DNA of 64,000 nucleotides from JBGSUZ01 sp963677505. Lineage in GTDB: Bacteria > Bacillota > Clostridia > Peptostreptococcales > Acidaminobacteraceae. Shown one piece after another: positions 18,769 through 27,322 of this stretch (position 1 is the first letter of the stretch; each line of letters opens with the position of its first letter). The notes under the pieces are model-generated. The model was not told where the DNA came from, did not search any database, and saw only the letters and a program-made list of their open reading frames with translations. The stretch lies in assembly GCA_963677505.2 (NCBI GenBank), contig CAXXWB010000004.1, forward strand, positions 202,560 to 266,559. Direction: 5' to 3'. Made by a program: the position numbers and the translations under genes.

Positions 18769-19677
18769 TTAGGCCTGTAAGGTTTTAATAATATCTTCAA
18801 GGTGGCTATCGGCTTCTTCATATGGCACTTGGCAAGTACCAACCATTTTGTGACCGCCGCCGCCATGCTTGTACATGAGTTTGCCCACATCCACTTGACA
18901 GGTTCTATTCAAAACACTGTAACCACAGGCCACTGACACATTTTGTTTAAGCTTGCCATCGACTATCCACACAGAGACATTTTGTTCAGGATACAGGCTG
19001 TAAATTAAAAAACGATTGCCTGCAAAAATCTCATCCACACCTCGTAAGTCTGTTACAATAACATTTTCATAGATTTTGGTATGATCGCCTACCATTTTTT
19101 TGAATTTCTCTGTTTGTTCATGATACAAAGCCACTCGCTCTTGTATATCAACCAAGGCTAATATTTCTTCAATTTTTAAATGTTTGACGTGATTAATCAA
19201 ATCTTCCATCAACTGATAATTACTGATTTTAAAATCTCTAAAACGCCCTAAACCCGTTCGGGGGTCAGAAATAAAACCTAGGAGAATCCATCCTTTAGGA
19301 TTCAAAATTTCTTCCTGAGTCAATTGGCCTGAGTCCAATCGGTCAACAGCCTCAATCATGTCCTCAGAATCTGGGAACTTTACACTGCCGCCGTAATACT
19401 CGTAAATAATTCTTGCAGCAGAGGGCGCTAAACGGCTCTCACCTTTTTTGTCTGGACTCCAACCCACTCGATCATCTTCGGTTACATGGTGGTCAAACCA
19501 TAATCCACAACCTGGAACATAAGGCACATTTGCCAATACATCGTTTTCCGTTGCTTTGAATTGACCGTCTTGAAGGTCTTTCGGGTGAACAAAAATCCAC
19601 TCGTCTATAATACCTGCTTCTTTTAAAAGCATCCCACAAATTAATCCATCAAAATCAGAACGCGTCACTAATCTCAT
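18769..19677 (-). CDS. DHH family phosphoesterase
   Basis: 302-residue cytoplasmic metallophosphoesterase. Motifs: TRSDFDGLICGM near the N-terminus, the DHH signature in WFDHHVTED (about residue 62), and a C-terminal DHHA1-type glycine motif GGGGHKMVGTCQ. The layout resembles exopolyphosphatase-related proteins that act on phosphodiesters or short nucleotides. The exact substrate cannot be told. ATG at 19677 has GGAAGGAAG upstream. It is convergent with the HD-GYP gene. Confidence 0.8.
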   Translation of the reverse strand: MRLVTRSDFDGLICGMLLKEAGIIDEWIFVHPKDLQDGQFKATENDVLANVPYVPGCGLWFDHHVTEDDRVGWSPDKKGESRLAPSAARIIYEYYGGSVKFPDSEDMIEAVDRLDSGQLTQEEILNPKGWILLGFISDPRTGLGRFRDFKISNYQLMEDLINHVKHLKIEEILALVDIQERVALYHEQTEKFKKMVGDHTKIYENVIVTDLRGVDEIFAGNRFLIYSLYPEQNVSVWIVDGKLKQNVSVACGYSVLNRTCQVDVGKLMYKHGGGGHKMVGTCQVPYEEADSHLEDIIKTLQA

Positions 19678-19883
19678 AAAGCTTCCTTCCCTTCACTAAA
19701 AAAATATAGTCATGGTTTTATTACCCATTCCCATACCATCTGAAACCTTCAATTCCAGTTCATGTCCTTAAACATAGAAATAATATTTATTACTTATTTT
19801 CCTATGTTTTATGAAATTTAAAAATAATTTGTAGTCATTATTTTATCTGGCTCGTTTGATAATTCACAACTTCAGACAGTTAT

Positions 19884-19906
19884 AAAAATGACTAACGGTC
19901 ATTTTT
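19884..19906. promoter_or_regulatory. Inverted repeat upstream of the DUF5692 gene (TetR-like operator candidate)
   Basis: Nine-base arms AAAAATGAC (19884-19892) and GTCATTTTT (19898-19906) flank TAACG. The TGAC-n5-GTCA core is like many TetR-family operators. It lies 44 bases upstream of the promoter at 19950 in a 344-base gap between divergent genes. Apart from this repeat and the promoter I see nothing else in the gap. Confidence 0.4.
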
Positions 19907-19949
19907 GTGAAAGCGTTGATATTAAAGGGTTTGAAAGCCATTTAAACCG

Positions 19950-19978
19950 TTTACTTTTTCTCGTTTTAGGAGTATAGT
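19950..19978 (+). promoter_or_regulatory. Sigma-A-type promoter of the DUF5692 gene
   Basis: TTTACT at 19950-19955 and TATAGT at 19973-19978 are separated by 17 bases and precede the AAGGAGG site and ATG at 20022. Confidence 0.55.
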
Positions 19979-20021
19979 CTTAATTGAAATCATCATAAAT
20001 CATTTTGAAGGAGGTTTTAAT

Positions 20022-20936
20022 ATGTTTTTATTCGAATCAATCCCATGGTATTCAGCACTCATGTGGTTCGCTGTATTGGGCGGCTTAATTCTAACCAATG
20101 AACTTGCTAGAAGAAGTAAATGGTTTTCAATGGCAATATTCATTGCACTCCCTGTAGTCCTTACCTTTGCTGTGTGGCCAAAAACTGCTGGTGAAGGTTC
20201 TAGCGTTGGTACTTGGTTCCACTGGGCTAAAGTTTACTCTGCCCTTGCAGGCTGTCTCGGTTTTATGGCGCTACGTTTTATTAAAGGCTTAGACAAAAAT
20301 AAACTCATGCTCACATTCCCAGCCTTTATTTTGGCCCTTAATATTTTGGAAGCAGTTCTTCGCGATTTCCAATGTTCTGGTTTCAATGGTATTGTAGATG
20401 GCGTAGTCATGGTTGGTGGTCCTTGGAACATCATGAACGGTATTGCAGGTATTCTCAACATCATTACTATTTCAGGCTGGCTTGGCATTGTCATCAGCAA
20501 AGATAAGTCTAAAGATATGCTTTGGGCCGATCAACTTTGGTTCTGGATTATTGCCTATGACCTTTGGAATTTTGCATACGTTTACAACTGCGTTTCAGAC
20601 CACTCATTCTACGCAGGAGCGGCGCTCTTAATTTCATGCACAATTCCAGCCTTCCTTATCAAAAAAGGCGCTTGGCTCCAACACAGAGCTCAGACGCTGG
20701 CAATTTGGATGATGTTTGTTATGTGCTTCCCGAGCTTTGTCGATACTTCCATGTTTGCTGTAAAATCTTCACACAGTGTTGCAGCCCTTTGGGTAGTCAG
20801 CGGTCTTTCACTGGTTTCTAATATCGCTGTATTTATTTACCACTTCGGTAAAATCATTAAGAATAAAAAGAACCCACTTAAAGACGAAATCCACTCAGAT
20901 TTACCTGCTTTCCAAGAAGTTAAAAGTATTGCTTAA
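20022..20936 (+). CDS. DUF5692 family membrane protein
   Basis: 304-residue integral membrane protein with eight or so hydrophobic segments. It resembles the DUF5692 family (opening with WYSALMWFAVLGGLILTNELAR; Trp-rich core WADQLWFWIIAYDLWNFAYVYNC). No function is known to me. It is preceded by AAGGAGG and a clear promoter. An IS1182-family element begins just after its stop, and a terminator that would fit this gene lies on the far side of the element (22538-22569). Confidence 0.65.
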   Translation: MFLFESIPWYSALMWFAVLGGLILTNELARRSKWFSMAIFIALPVVLTFAVWPKTAGEGSSVGTWFHWAKVYSALAGCLGFMALRFIKGLDKNKLMLTFPAFILALNILEAVLRDFQCSGFNGIVDGVVMVGGPWNIMNGIAGILNIITISGWLGIVISKDKSKDMLWADQLWFWIIAYDLWNFAYVYNCVSDHSFYAGAALLISCTIPAFLIKKGAWLQHRAQTLAIWMMFVMCFPSFVDTSMFAVKSSHSVAALWVVSGLSLVSNIAVFIYHFGKIIKNKKNPLKDEIHSDLPAFQEVKSIA

Positions 20937-22438
20937 TCAATGAGCGTTTAGAAAAGTAAAAAGCCAGACTGATGATAAACCCGCAGTTTTCCGATAAAAA
21001 TGCGGGTTTATTTGTTTTTGAATGTTTTTAGGTTGGTTTTTGCGTTTAAAACTAAAAAAAGTAAGCTTCAACTTACCTTTTCTTATCATGCCTTTTATCA
21101 TCTTTTTCAAATTTAGACATGCAAAAGTAAGCAAGATTTCTTCTCTAACCTTGCTTAATCCTCTTAGATGGGTATATCTCATGGCGTGTTTTTCCTTGCA
21201 GTCTGCAAAGGCTCTCTCAATCGTTTCTTTTCTAGCTTTATAAATCATCTTGAAATCACTTGTATGTCTCAAATGATCCGCCTCTTCTAAATACGCCTTC
21301 CAAATATGCCGTGTAATTATTTTTTCGTGGTTTCTTGAAGTTGTACATTTCTTTAAGTCTTTACATTCCTTGCATTTATAACTGTTTGATCGGTATAATT
21401 TGTACCCGTCGGTATCAATTCTCACAAACTCCAAAGTCTCATCATTTGGACATATGTACCTATTGTAGTATTCATCATATATAAACTCTGTAGGTCTGAA
21501 CATCTCTCCTTTGTTGCCTTTGGGTCTTGTATATGGGAGTACGGGCATAATATTTTGGTCAAACAAAAACTTACAATTAAAAGGTGTCTTATAGCCTGCA
21601 TCTGCTGCAATATGTGTAGGCTTTCCAATATGTGGATGGCTGACGATACTTTCCACCAAAGAGCTAAACATCACACTATCATGAATATTTCCAGCAGTTA
21701 CTTTTGCTCCAACAATGTAACCTCTACAGTCGCAAGCTGTATGAGCGGAGTAGGCAAGACATCGTTCTTTCTCATTCTTATGAAAAAGACCTGCATCTGG
21801 GTCTACCGTGCTGACTCGAATCTTCTTTAGTTTCTTTTCTTTTTCCATTTCTTCTTTTTTTTTAATGGCTTACGGCCCATCTTAGAACGATGTTCACTGA
21901 TTTCTGCTTCCAACTCTTCTTGGTAGTGTTTAGCGGTAATGGGAACAAGCTCATCTCTGAGTTTATTTTTATTAGCGCTAGCTTTAATATGAGTGGCATC
22001 GATAAAAAGAACATCAGGTTCAATCAATTCATTATCAAGACAAGTGTTTAGAATGTTTTCAAAGAGGTTCGCAAAGAGCTCTTTGCCACCAAATCTCTGA
22101 TTGTAATTCTTGATATAGGTTGTAAAATGAGGAACTGCTTCTTCAAGGTCATAGCCGATATACCATCTGTAAGCAAGATTGAGCTGAATTTCTGAGAGTG
22201 TTCTTCGAATGGAAGGTAGTCCAAACATTTTTTTGATCAGAGCAATTTTAACGATAACAACGGGGTCAATGCTAGGTCTACCGTTATCGTTACAATAAGT
22301 ATCCTGAACAAGGTCATATATAAAATCTAGGTTCAGAGCAGCATCCATCTTTCTGACTAAATGGTCTTGAGGTACTAAATTTTCAAGACAAGTCATCTTA
22401 ATAATATTTCTAGTGTGAGTCCCTTTTTGAGTCATCAT
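20937..22438 (-). CDS. IS1182 family transposase, expressed through a probable -1 frameshift
   Basis: DDE transposase in two overlapping frames: 21827-22438 (203 residues) and 20937-21848 (303 residues). The N-terminal part has the family helix-turn-helix region (FGLPSIRRTLSEIQLNLAYRW) and the first Asp (LFIDATHIKA). The second frame has the second Asp (HIAADAGYKT) and the Glu (ARKETIERAFADCK). The junction is a run of nine A (plus-strand T run 21855-21863) whose zero frame contains A AAA AAG, the classic -1 slippery heptamer; slipping joins the frames as KKKKEEMEKEKK. An indel error in the A run is the alternative. Start ATG 22438 follows GAGGTGATTT. Confidence 0.82.
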
Positions 22439-22539
22439 AATAAATCACCTCAAAAGAAGTATTCGACACAAAAGTTCAAAATCCTTTTTGACCAACGAAA
22501 AAAGCCACCACAAAGTGGTGACTTTTTCATCAGTCTGGC
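20963..22539 (-). mobile_element. IS1182-family insertion sequence
   Basis: The element is bounded by 13-base terminal inverted repeats: GCCAGACTGATGA at 20963-20975 and its complement TCATCAGTCTGGC at 22527-22539. It carries one transposase gene in two overlapping frames and internal hairpins near both ends. The transposase stop (20937-20939) lies outside the left repeat, in flanking DNA. I see no clear target duplication: the left flank ends TAAAAA and the right begins ATCTCT. Confidence 0.8.
20977..21009 (-). terminator. Hairpin near the left end of the IS1182 element
   Basis: AAACCCGCA (20977-20985) pairs with TGCGGGTTT (21001-21009). It sits inside the last transposase codons and could end transcription in either direction. 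Confidence 0.5.
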
Positions 22540-22569
22540 ATCTCTGCCAATAGCAGAGATGCTTTTTTT
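22538..22569 (+). terminator. Rho-independent terminator, probably belonging to the DUF5692 gene
   Basis: A perfect 10-bp stem (GCATCTCTGC at 22538-22547, GCAGAGATGC at 22553-22562) with loop CAATA is followed by seven T on the plus strand. The only plus-strand gene upstream is DUF5692 (ends 20936), so the IS seems to have inserted between gene and terminator. Confidence 0.8.
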
Positions 22570-22574
22570 ATTCC

Positions 22575-23348
22575 TCAAGAGACAAGGTATGTAAAAGTTG
22601 CCCCTTTAATATGTTTTAAATTCGCCACAATGATGACACTAATGATCACCAGCAAAAACCAAGAAGAAATTTTCCCGATGTGAACCAGTTCCCATTGTTG
22701 CTCTTGGTTAGGATATTGCCATGCCCCTAGGAAGGTCGAAATATTCTCTGCAACCCATATGAAAAAGCCAATGAGAAAATAGGCTAGTACCATGGGCATT
22801 TTGTAGGTTTTTTGAAGAACATCAAAACTGACAAGGGTCTTTCCAAATACCAAAACAAGTCCTGCCGTAATAAACCATCTTAAATCCCAAAGATAGTGAT
22901 GGCTAAAAAAGTTAATGTATATTGCCGCAGCTGTAACCCACGTCCAAATTGGCTTAGGCCAATGGGTCATAGAAAGGTTAAATCGCTTCCATGCCTGACA
23001 AATATAACTGGCAACGCTGGCATACATAAACCCACTATACAAAGGAACTTCGGCTATTTTTACTAAACCCGCTTCAGGATAAGACCATGAACCCATGCGG
23101 ACTTTAAAAATTTCTAAATTTAGACCAATTAAATGAAATAGACATATCACTTTAAGTTCATCTTTGGTTTCCAGTTTAAACGCCACCATTGCCACCTGTA
23201 CTAAAAGACACATGAGCAAGATAAAGTCATATCGTGTCAATGGACCAAGAGGCAAGACTTTCGAAAGTCCCAATATGATAAAAATACTGGCAGGGAACAC
23301 GCAGCACAAAGCCTGAGTCCATCCAAATTTTAAAAACGATTTCAACAT
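22575..23348 (-). CDS. DUF817 family membrane protein (YoaT-like)
   Basis: 257-residue integral membrane protein with about eight segments. It matches DUF817: FKVRMGSWSYPEAGLVKIAEVPLYSGFMYASVASYICQ-type core and FFSHHYLWDLRW. Function is not known to me. The start ATG at 23348 has GGGAGG upstream. It is a single gene followed on the minus strand by the IS element. Confidence 0.8.
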   Translation of the reverse strand: MLKSFLKFGWTQALCCVFPASIFIILGLSKVLPLGPLTRYDFILLMCLLVQVAMVAFKLETKDELKVICLFHLIGLNLEIFKVRMGSWSYPEAGLVKIAEVPLYSGFMYASVASYICQAWKRFNLSMTHWPKPIWTWVTAAAIYINFFSHHYLWDLRWFITAGLVLVFGKTLVSFDVLQKTYKMPMVLAYFLIGFFIWVAENISTFLGAWQYPNQEQQWELVHIGKISSWFLLVIISVIIVANLKHIKGATFTYLVS

Positions 23349-23440
23349 GAGATACCTCCCTTTTATAGGTATTATCTCATAGAAAATTATGGAAGTGGTT
23401 TCGAAGGCGTTACAATTTAGGCAGACCCTCCCATAAAGTG

Positions 23441-24394
23441 TTATGGCTTTCCACTCATGTGCATTCCAACAAATTCTCTCAATTTTTTCTGATAATCATA
23501 ATTCCCTTTTGCATAGGAACTGGCATGACCCGCTTTTTCTACAATAAGCAAATCCTTCTCGGTTTTGCAGGCATTATACAATTCTTTTGCCATTTCAGGA
23601 GGCACAAAATTATCTTCACCGCCGTGTATAAACAGCATAGGCACTCGACATTTCTTAACCTGTTCAATGGCAGAGGCCTCATAAAAGTTATAGCCCGCCT
23701 TAACTTCTGTTAATAAACTGGTCAAGGGTATCATTGGAAAATCCGGGATTTTAAACACTCTTTCTAATTGATAGGATAGTTCCTCGTAGACAGAGGTGTA
23801 ACCACAATCTTCTACAATAACCTTTACTTGAGAAGGAAGTTTTTCCCCACTGACCATCATGACAGTAGCCCCACCCATAGATACCCCATGTAAAGATATG
23901 ATTGAGTCTTCACCATTTTTTTCAATAACTTGGTTGATCCAATCAATATAATCAAGACGATCCTTCCAACCTAAACCAATATAGGTGCCTTCGCTCTCAC
24001 CGTGCCCACGACTATCTGGCATGAGAACGTTGTAACCCATTTCTTCATGGTAAAACTCTGCAAATTCGGTCATATCCTTCCCTTTGCTAAAATAACCGTG
24101 AGCCAATATGACCGTTTTATTGGTGGGCACTTCGGCAGGCAAATAATAGGCTACCAACATAAGATCGTCTGAACTCTTTATAGCCCACGTTTGAAGTGCT
24201 TGACTCTCCACCCAATTTTCTTTGATATGTTGCCTTTCTAACTCTAACTCCTGTTGAGTGCTTAAAAAATCTTTCTGATTCCGCTCAATCGCAACATTAT
24301 AAAAATATTCACAACCTGCAAACATTCCAGCCGACGATAACAACGTGACACCAATCAAACCTTTAGAAATAGCCGTCACAAGCTTAGGAATCAT
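23441..24394 (-). CDS. Alpha/beta hydrolase, membrane-anchored or secreted
   Basis: 317-residue serine hydrolase of the YqkD/BAAT-like group. The N-terminal hydrophobic segment (GLIGVTLLSSAGMFAGC) could be an anchor or signal. The oxyanion region is VILAHGYFSKGKD, the nucleophile Ser is in HGVSMGGAT (about residue 175), the acid Asp is in IHGGEDNFVPP and the His is in KAGHASSY, so the triad is complete. Substrate unknown. A single transcription unit; a weak CodY-like palindrome (24439-24453) lies 45 bases upstream. Confidence 0.8.
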   Translation of the reverse strand: MIPKLVTAISKGLIGVTLLSSAGMFAGCEYFYNVAIERNQKDFLSTQQELELERQHIKENWVESQALQTWAIKSSDDLMLVAYYLPAEVPTNKTVILAHGYFSKGKDMTEFAEFYHEEMGYNVLMPDSRGHGESEGTYIGLGWKDRLDYIDWINQVIEKNGEDSIISLHGVSMGGATVMMVSGEKLPSQVKVIVEDCGYTSVYEELSYQLERVFKIPDFPMIPLTSLLTEVKAGYNFYEASAIEQVKKCRVPMLFIHGGEDNFVPPEMAKELYNACKTEKDLLIVEKAGHASSYAKGNYDYQKKLREFVGMHMSGKP

Positions 24395-24472
24395 AGTCCA
24401 CCTCCGTTGAAAACAATTGTAAGATAGGACAAATGGATTATATTCAGAATATTCTTATTTTTAGCAAAAAGC

Positions 24473-24501
24473 AATAAAAAAAGCCTGCAATTTGCAAGCT
24501 T
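24473..24501 (-). terminator. Terminator of the HD-GYP gene
   Basis: AAGCTTGCAA and TTGCAGGCTT (plus-strand 24481-24501) form a 10-bp stem with one G-T pair, followed on the minus strand by a T-rich tract. Confidence 0.8.
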
Positions 24502-24508
24502 TCATAGA

Positions 24509-25570
24509 TTAATCTACTATAAATATTGTCAGTTCCTCTTCTAAGTCAAATTCCAAATAAGGCGGCTCTGACAGCTTTAGTTTGGGCCTTGTAGGGTTAA
24601 CCCTACGATACTCCATGACAATGCCTTCTCTCCCGTCTGAGAGTTTGACCACGCTACCTATAGGATACAAGCATATGTTGTCTACAAGCAATCTGTACAT
24701 GGTTGCATCAATTTTATACACAGACTCTGCCATGAGAATCTCCAGTGCTGAATGTATGGGCATTCTATGTCTGTAGCACCTATCCGTAGTCATTGCGTCA
24801 TACATATCGCATATGGTGATGATAGAGACGTAGTCAGGTATGTTTTCCTTAGTTAGACCATTCATGTACCCTGTGCCATCCTTCTTTTCATGATGACCCT
24901 TGATAATGTTCTTTGTTATTGCCGACAAAACTTGATCTTCCTTCACCATTTCATAGCCATATTCAGGATGATTCATCATTTCATCAAACTCATCTGAATT
25001 GAGAGCGTCTGCCTTATTGAGTATTTCAGGTGCTACTCGGGCCTTTCCAATATCATGTAGTAAGCCTCCCATAGCAATACTTTTCACCATTTCATGATTG
25101 TATTTCATAGCTTGTGAAACTAAAATGGACAAAATCGCCACATTGACGCTGTGCTTGTAGGTATACATATCTGTTCCCATAAGCTCTGTTACTGTATAGA
25201 GTGCATCTTTGTTATCTTCCAAGGCTTTTATTAAATCTTTCACCACATTTTCAACGGCAAAATAATGTTTAAGGGGAATTTTTCCCTGAAATTTTGAATT
25301 ACTGCTCATTTTAGCAACAGCCTTCATAGTTTCTTTGATGGTTTTTATAGACTTAAGCATTGTTTCATCGTCAATAATCCCCTTCGGCTCAATCCCTTCG
25401 GACATTTCATCATCAACGTATAAATATACAATTTGATTCTCCTGAATCCTTTTGATTAGGCCTGAAGTCAGCACTGTACCTTTGCTTAAGAGTAAGTTAC
25501 CACTATCAGAATACAGGGATCTGCCAATTACATCGCCTAATTTTAATGCATCGGTTTGGATAACGCGCAT
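24509..25570 (-). CDS. HD-GYP domain phosphodiesterase
   Basis: 353-residue cytoplasmic protein, probably a cyclic di-GMP phosphodiesterase. A variable N-terminal region (about 1-110, ALKLGDVIGRSLYSDSGNLLL, common to this class) precedes the HD-GYP domain: YKHSVNVAILS, GGLLHDIGKARVAPEIL (HD pair), IKGHHEKKDGTGYMNGL (GYM in place of GYP) and CDMYDAMTTDRCYR. The C-terminal 60 residues (GSVVKLSDGREGIVMEYR) form a small beta domain often found here. ATG at 25570 is preferred over GTG-rich upstream starts. A single-gene unit. Confidence 0.82.
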   Translation of the reverse strand: MRVIQTDALKLGDVIGRSLYSDSGNLLLSKGTVLTSGLIKRIQENQIVYLYVDDEMSEGIEPKGIIDDETMLKSIKTIKETMKAVAKMSSNSKFQGKIPLKHYFAVENVVKDLIKALEDNKDALYTVTELMGTDMYTYKHSVNVAILSILVSQAMKYNHEMVKSIAMGGLLHDIGKARVAPEILNKADALNSDEFDEMMNHPEYGYEMVKEDQVLSAITKNIIKGHHEKKDGTGYMNGLTKENIPDYVSIITICDMYDAMTTDRCYRHRMPIHSALEILMAESVYKIDATMYRLLVDNICLYPIGSVVKLSDGREGIVMEYRRVNPTRPKLKLSEPPYLEFDLEEELTIFIVD

Positions 25571-25648
25571 AGAAACCACCACCACTTTATTGATACCTCT
25601 GGCAGTGAGAATCAATCATAATATTTTTATACAAACTTAACAGCACCC

Positions 25649-26335
25649 CTATAGTTTCTCAGCTACCAAAACAAACAAAGAATAAGGCACACGCTTGTTA
25701 TTTTTAATTTTTTCAGCTTTGAAGAACGTATGACTGACTGTGGTTTTAAATCCATATTTTTTAAGTTCCTCACTTAATGCTTGTTGGTCAAAACCGTCGT
25801 GGCCATCAAAACCTTCCTCTTCAGAATGAAAGAGACCCTTATGATCTAAATCTAGGTCCACAATACATAAGCGTCCGCCGATTTGAGTCAGCTGACTAAA
25901 CCTTTCAAGTAATGGTTCTAAGTCTGGAATATGATGCAGTGCCATGGACGTAAATATTAAATCTTGGCGTTCAAAATCCTCACTCATTAAGTCCGCGCAA
26001 TAGCCTTTCACATGGGGCAATGAAAGTTCAACAGCTTTTTTATCTACCATAGCTATCATTCCTTGAGAAATATCCACCAATGATAACGCTTGAATCTCAT
26101 CTTTGAGAGAAAAACCAACTAAGCCTGTCCCACATCCAAACTCTAGCCCTTTCTTCAGTGGCTTTTCTGAGCTAAGTTGTAAGGCTTCTTTCATAGCATT
26201 GACAACGTCCTTCGCCCGAGAAATGCGATCAGGTGTATCCCAGTCCTGAGCCCGACTTGAAAAGTTTAATTTCTCCCCGATTTCAATACCTTTTTCAATT
26301 TCCAATTCTACATCCTTTTCTGTGTCCTTTTCCAC
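25649..26335 (-). CDS. Class I SAM-dependent methyltransferase
   Basis: About 228-residue cytoplasmic methyltransferase with the Rossmann fold. Motif I is LEFGCGTGLVGF, motif II ends in LVDISQGMIAM, and the later ADLMSEDFERQDLIFTSMALHHIPD segment is typical. The C-terminal half (GRLCIVDLDLDHKG) resembles UbiE-like enzymes. The acceptor is unknown. GTG at 26335 is chosen because GGGAGG lies seven bases upstream; the ATG at 26356 has no good site. Confidence 0.78.
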   Translation of the reverse strand: MEKDTEKDVELEIEKGIEIGEKLNFSSRAQDWDTPDRISRAKDVVNAMKEALQLSSEKPLKKGLEFGCGTGLVGFSLKDEIQALSLVDISQGMIAMVDKKAVELSLPHVKGYCADLMSEDFERQDLIFTSMALHHIPDLEPLLERFSQLTQIGGRLCIVDLDLDHKGLFHSEEEGFDGHDGFDQQALSEELKKYGFKTTVSHTFFKAEKIKNNKRVPYSLFVLVAEKL

Positions 26336-26387
26336 GATGTGTCCTCCCATATTCATTCTTCATGACCTATTGATAGTTCACGCTCAT

Positions 26388-27272
26388 TTATTTAAAAAAA
26401 TTAAGTTGTCTATTTTCATAAGGTCCCTTATAGAGGGCGATAATATCTTTCATTTTGTAGGCAATACCCTTCTGCTCACAGGTTTTCGCAAATATGCCAT
26501 AGAGTTCTTTCGCATTTCTCGCTTTACAACTATAAGCCTCACCAAAAGCCTGCTCATACTGTCTTCTAACCCCTGGAAAAGTCTTGTCCAATGCCTTGTA
26601 GTAGTGGTCGCGTTGATTTTGCCTCAGGGTCACACCAAAAGCAGGGTAAATAAATTTAGCCCCTGCAGCAGCCGCCCGATTCACAATCTCTAGTATATTG
26701 CCAATATCATCTTCCAAAAATGGTAGTATCGGCATTAACAAAACCCCTGCACAAATGTCATTTTCACTCAACTTATGAATGGCTTCAAAACGCTGACTAG
26801 AGGGCGCTACATTTGTTTCAACTTTTTTGCTGAGTTCATCCTTTGCCGCAGTAATTGTAATTTTAACCAGCACAGGAGAATGTTTTTGAATCTGGTTAAG
26901 GAGATCAATATCTCGGCAAACTAGTGGACTTTTAGTAGCAATAGCAACGCCAAACTCGTGCTGATGAATAAGCTTTAAGGCTCCTCTTGTCAACTCATAA
27001 TCCTTTTCAAAAGGATTATAGGGGTCAGACATAGCCCCTGTACCAATCACCCCGCTACTGCGCTTTTTGCTGAGTTCTTTTTCTAAAATAGCCAAGCTAT
27101 CCGACTTCGCTCTTACACGGTCAAAATCTTCTACATGGTAGCAGTCGCTTCGACTGTCACAATAAATACAACCGTGATTGCAACCTCTGTAAATATTCAC
27201 ATTATAATCGGTTCCAAACCATCTGCTGTCTTTGGTTTTTCCCATCATAGTTTTCACGCTGACAAATTCCAC
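26388..27272 (-). CDS. Radical SAM protein, spore photoproduct lyase-like (SPL/Rv2578c group)
   Basis: About 294 residues. The [4Fe-4S] triad is in RGCNHGCIYCDSRSD (CxxxCxxC), followed by the DPYNPFE motif of the SplB-like Rv2578c group and TITAAKDELSKKVETN. Members are often called SPL-family radical SAM proteins, but most are not true DNA photoproduct lyases; the substrate is unknown. GTG at 27272 has GGAGGGG upstream. The gene is 51 bases before the methyltransferase end region on the same strand but likely a separate unit. Confidence 0.8.
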   Translation of the reverse strand: MEFVSVKTMMGKTKDSRWFGTDYNVNIYRGCNHGCIYCDSRSDCYHVEDFDRVRAKSDSLAILEKELSKKRSSGVIGTGAMSDPYNPFEKDYELTRGALKLIHQHEFGVAIATKSPLVCRDIDLLNQIQKHSPVLVKITITAAKDELSKKVETNVAPSSQRFEAIHKLSENDICAGVLLMPILPFLEDDIGNILEIVNRAAAAGAKFIYPAFGVTLRQNQRDHYYKALDKTFPGVRRQYEQAFGEAYSCKARNAKELYGIFAKTCEQKGIAYKMKDIIALYKGPYENRQLNFFK

Positions 27273-27322
27273 AAAATCCCCTCCAAATGAGAAAAGTCCC
27301 ACTTAGGATAATCCCATATCTA

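Noticed and set aside
20950..22550. Target site duplication of the IS1182 element
   Set aside because: Flanking bases (TAAAAA and ATCTCT) do not match.
24439..24453. Second CodY box upstream of the hydrolase
   Set aside because: TATATTCAGAATATT has three mismatches and short arms; too weak to list as a feature.
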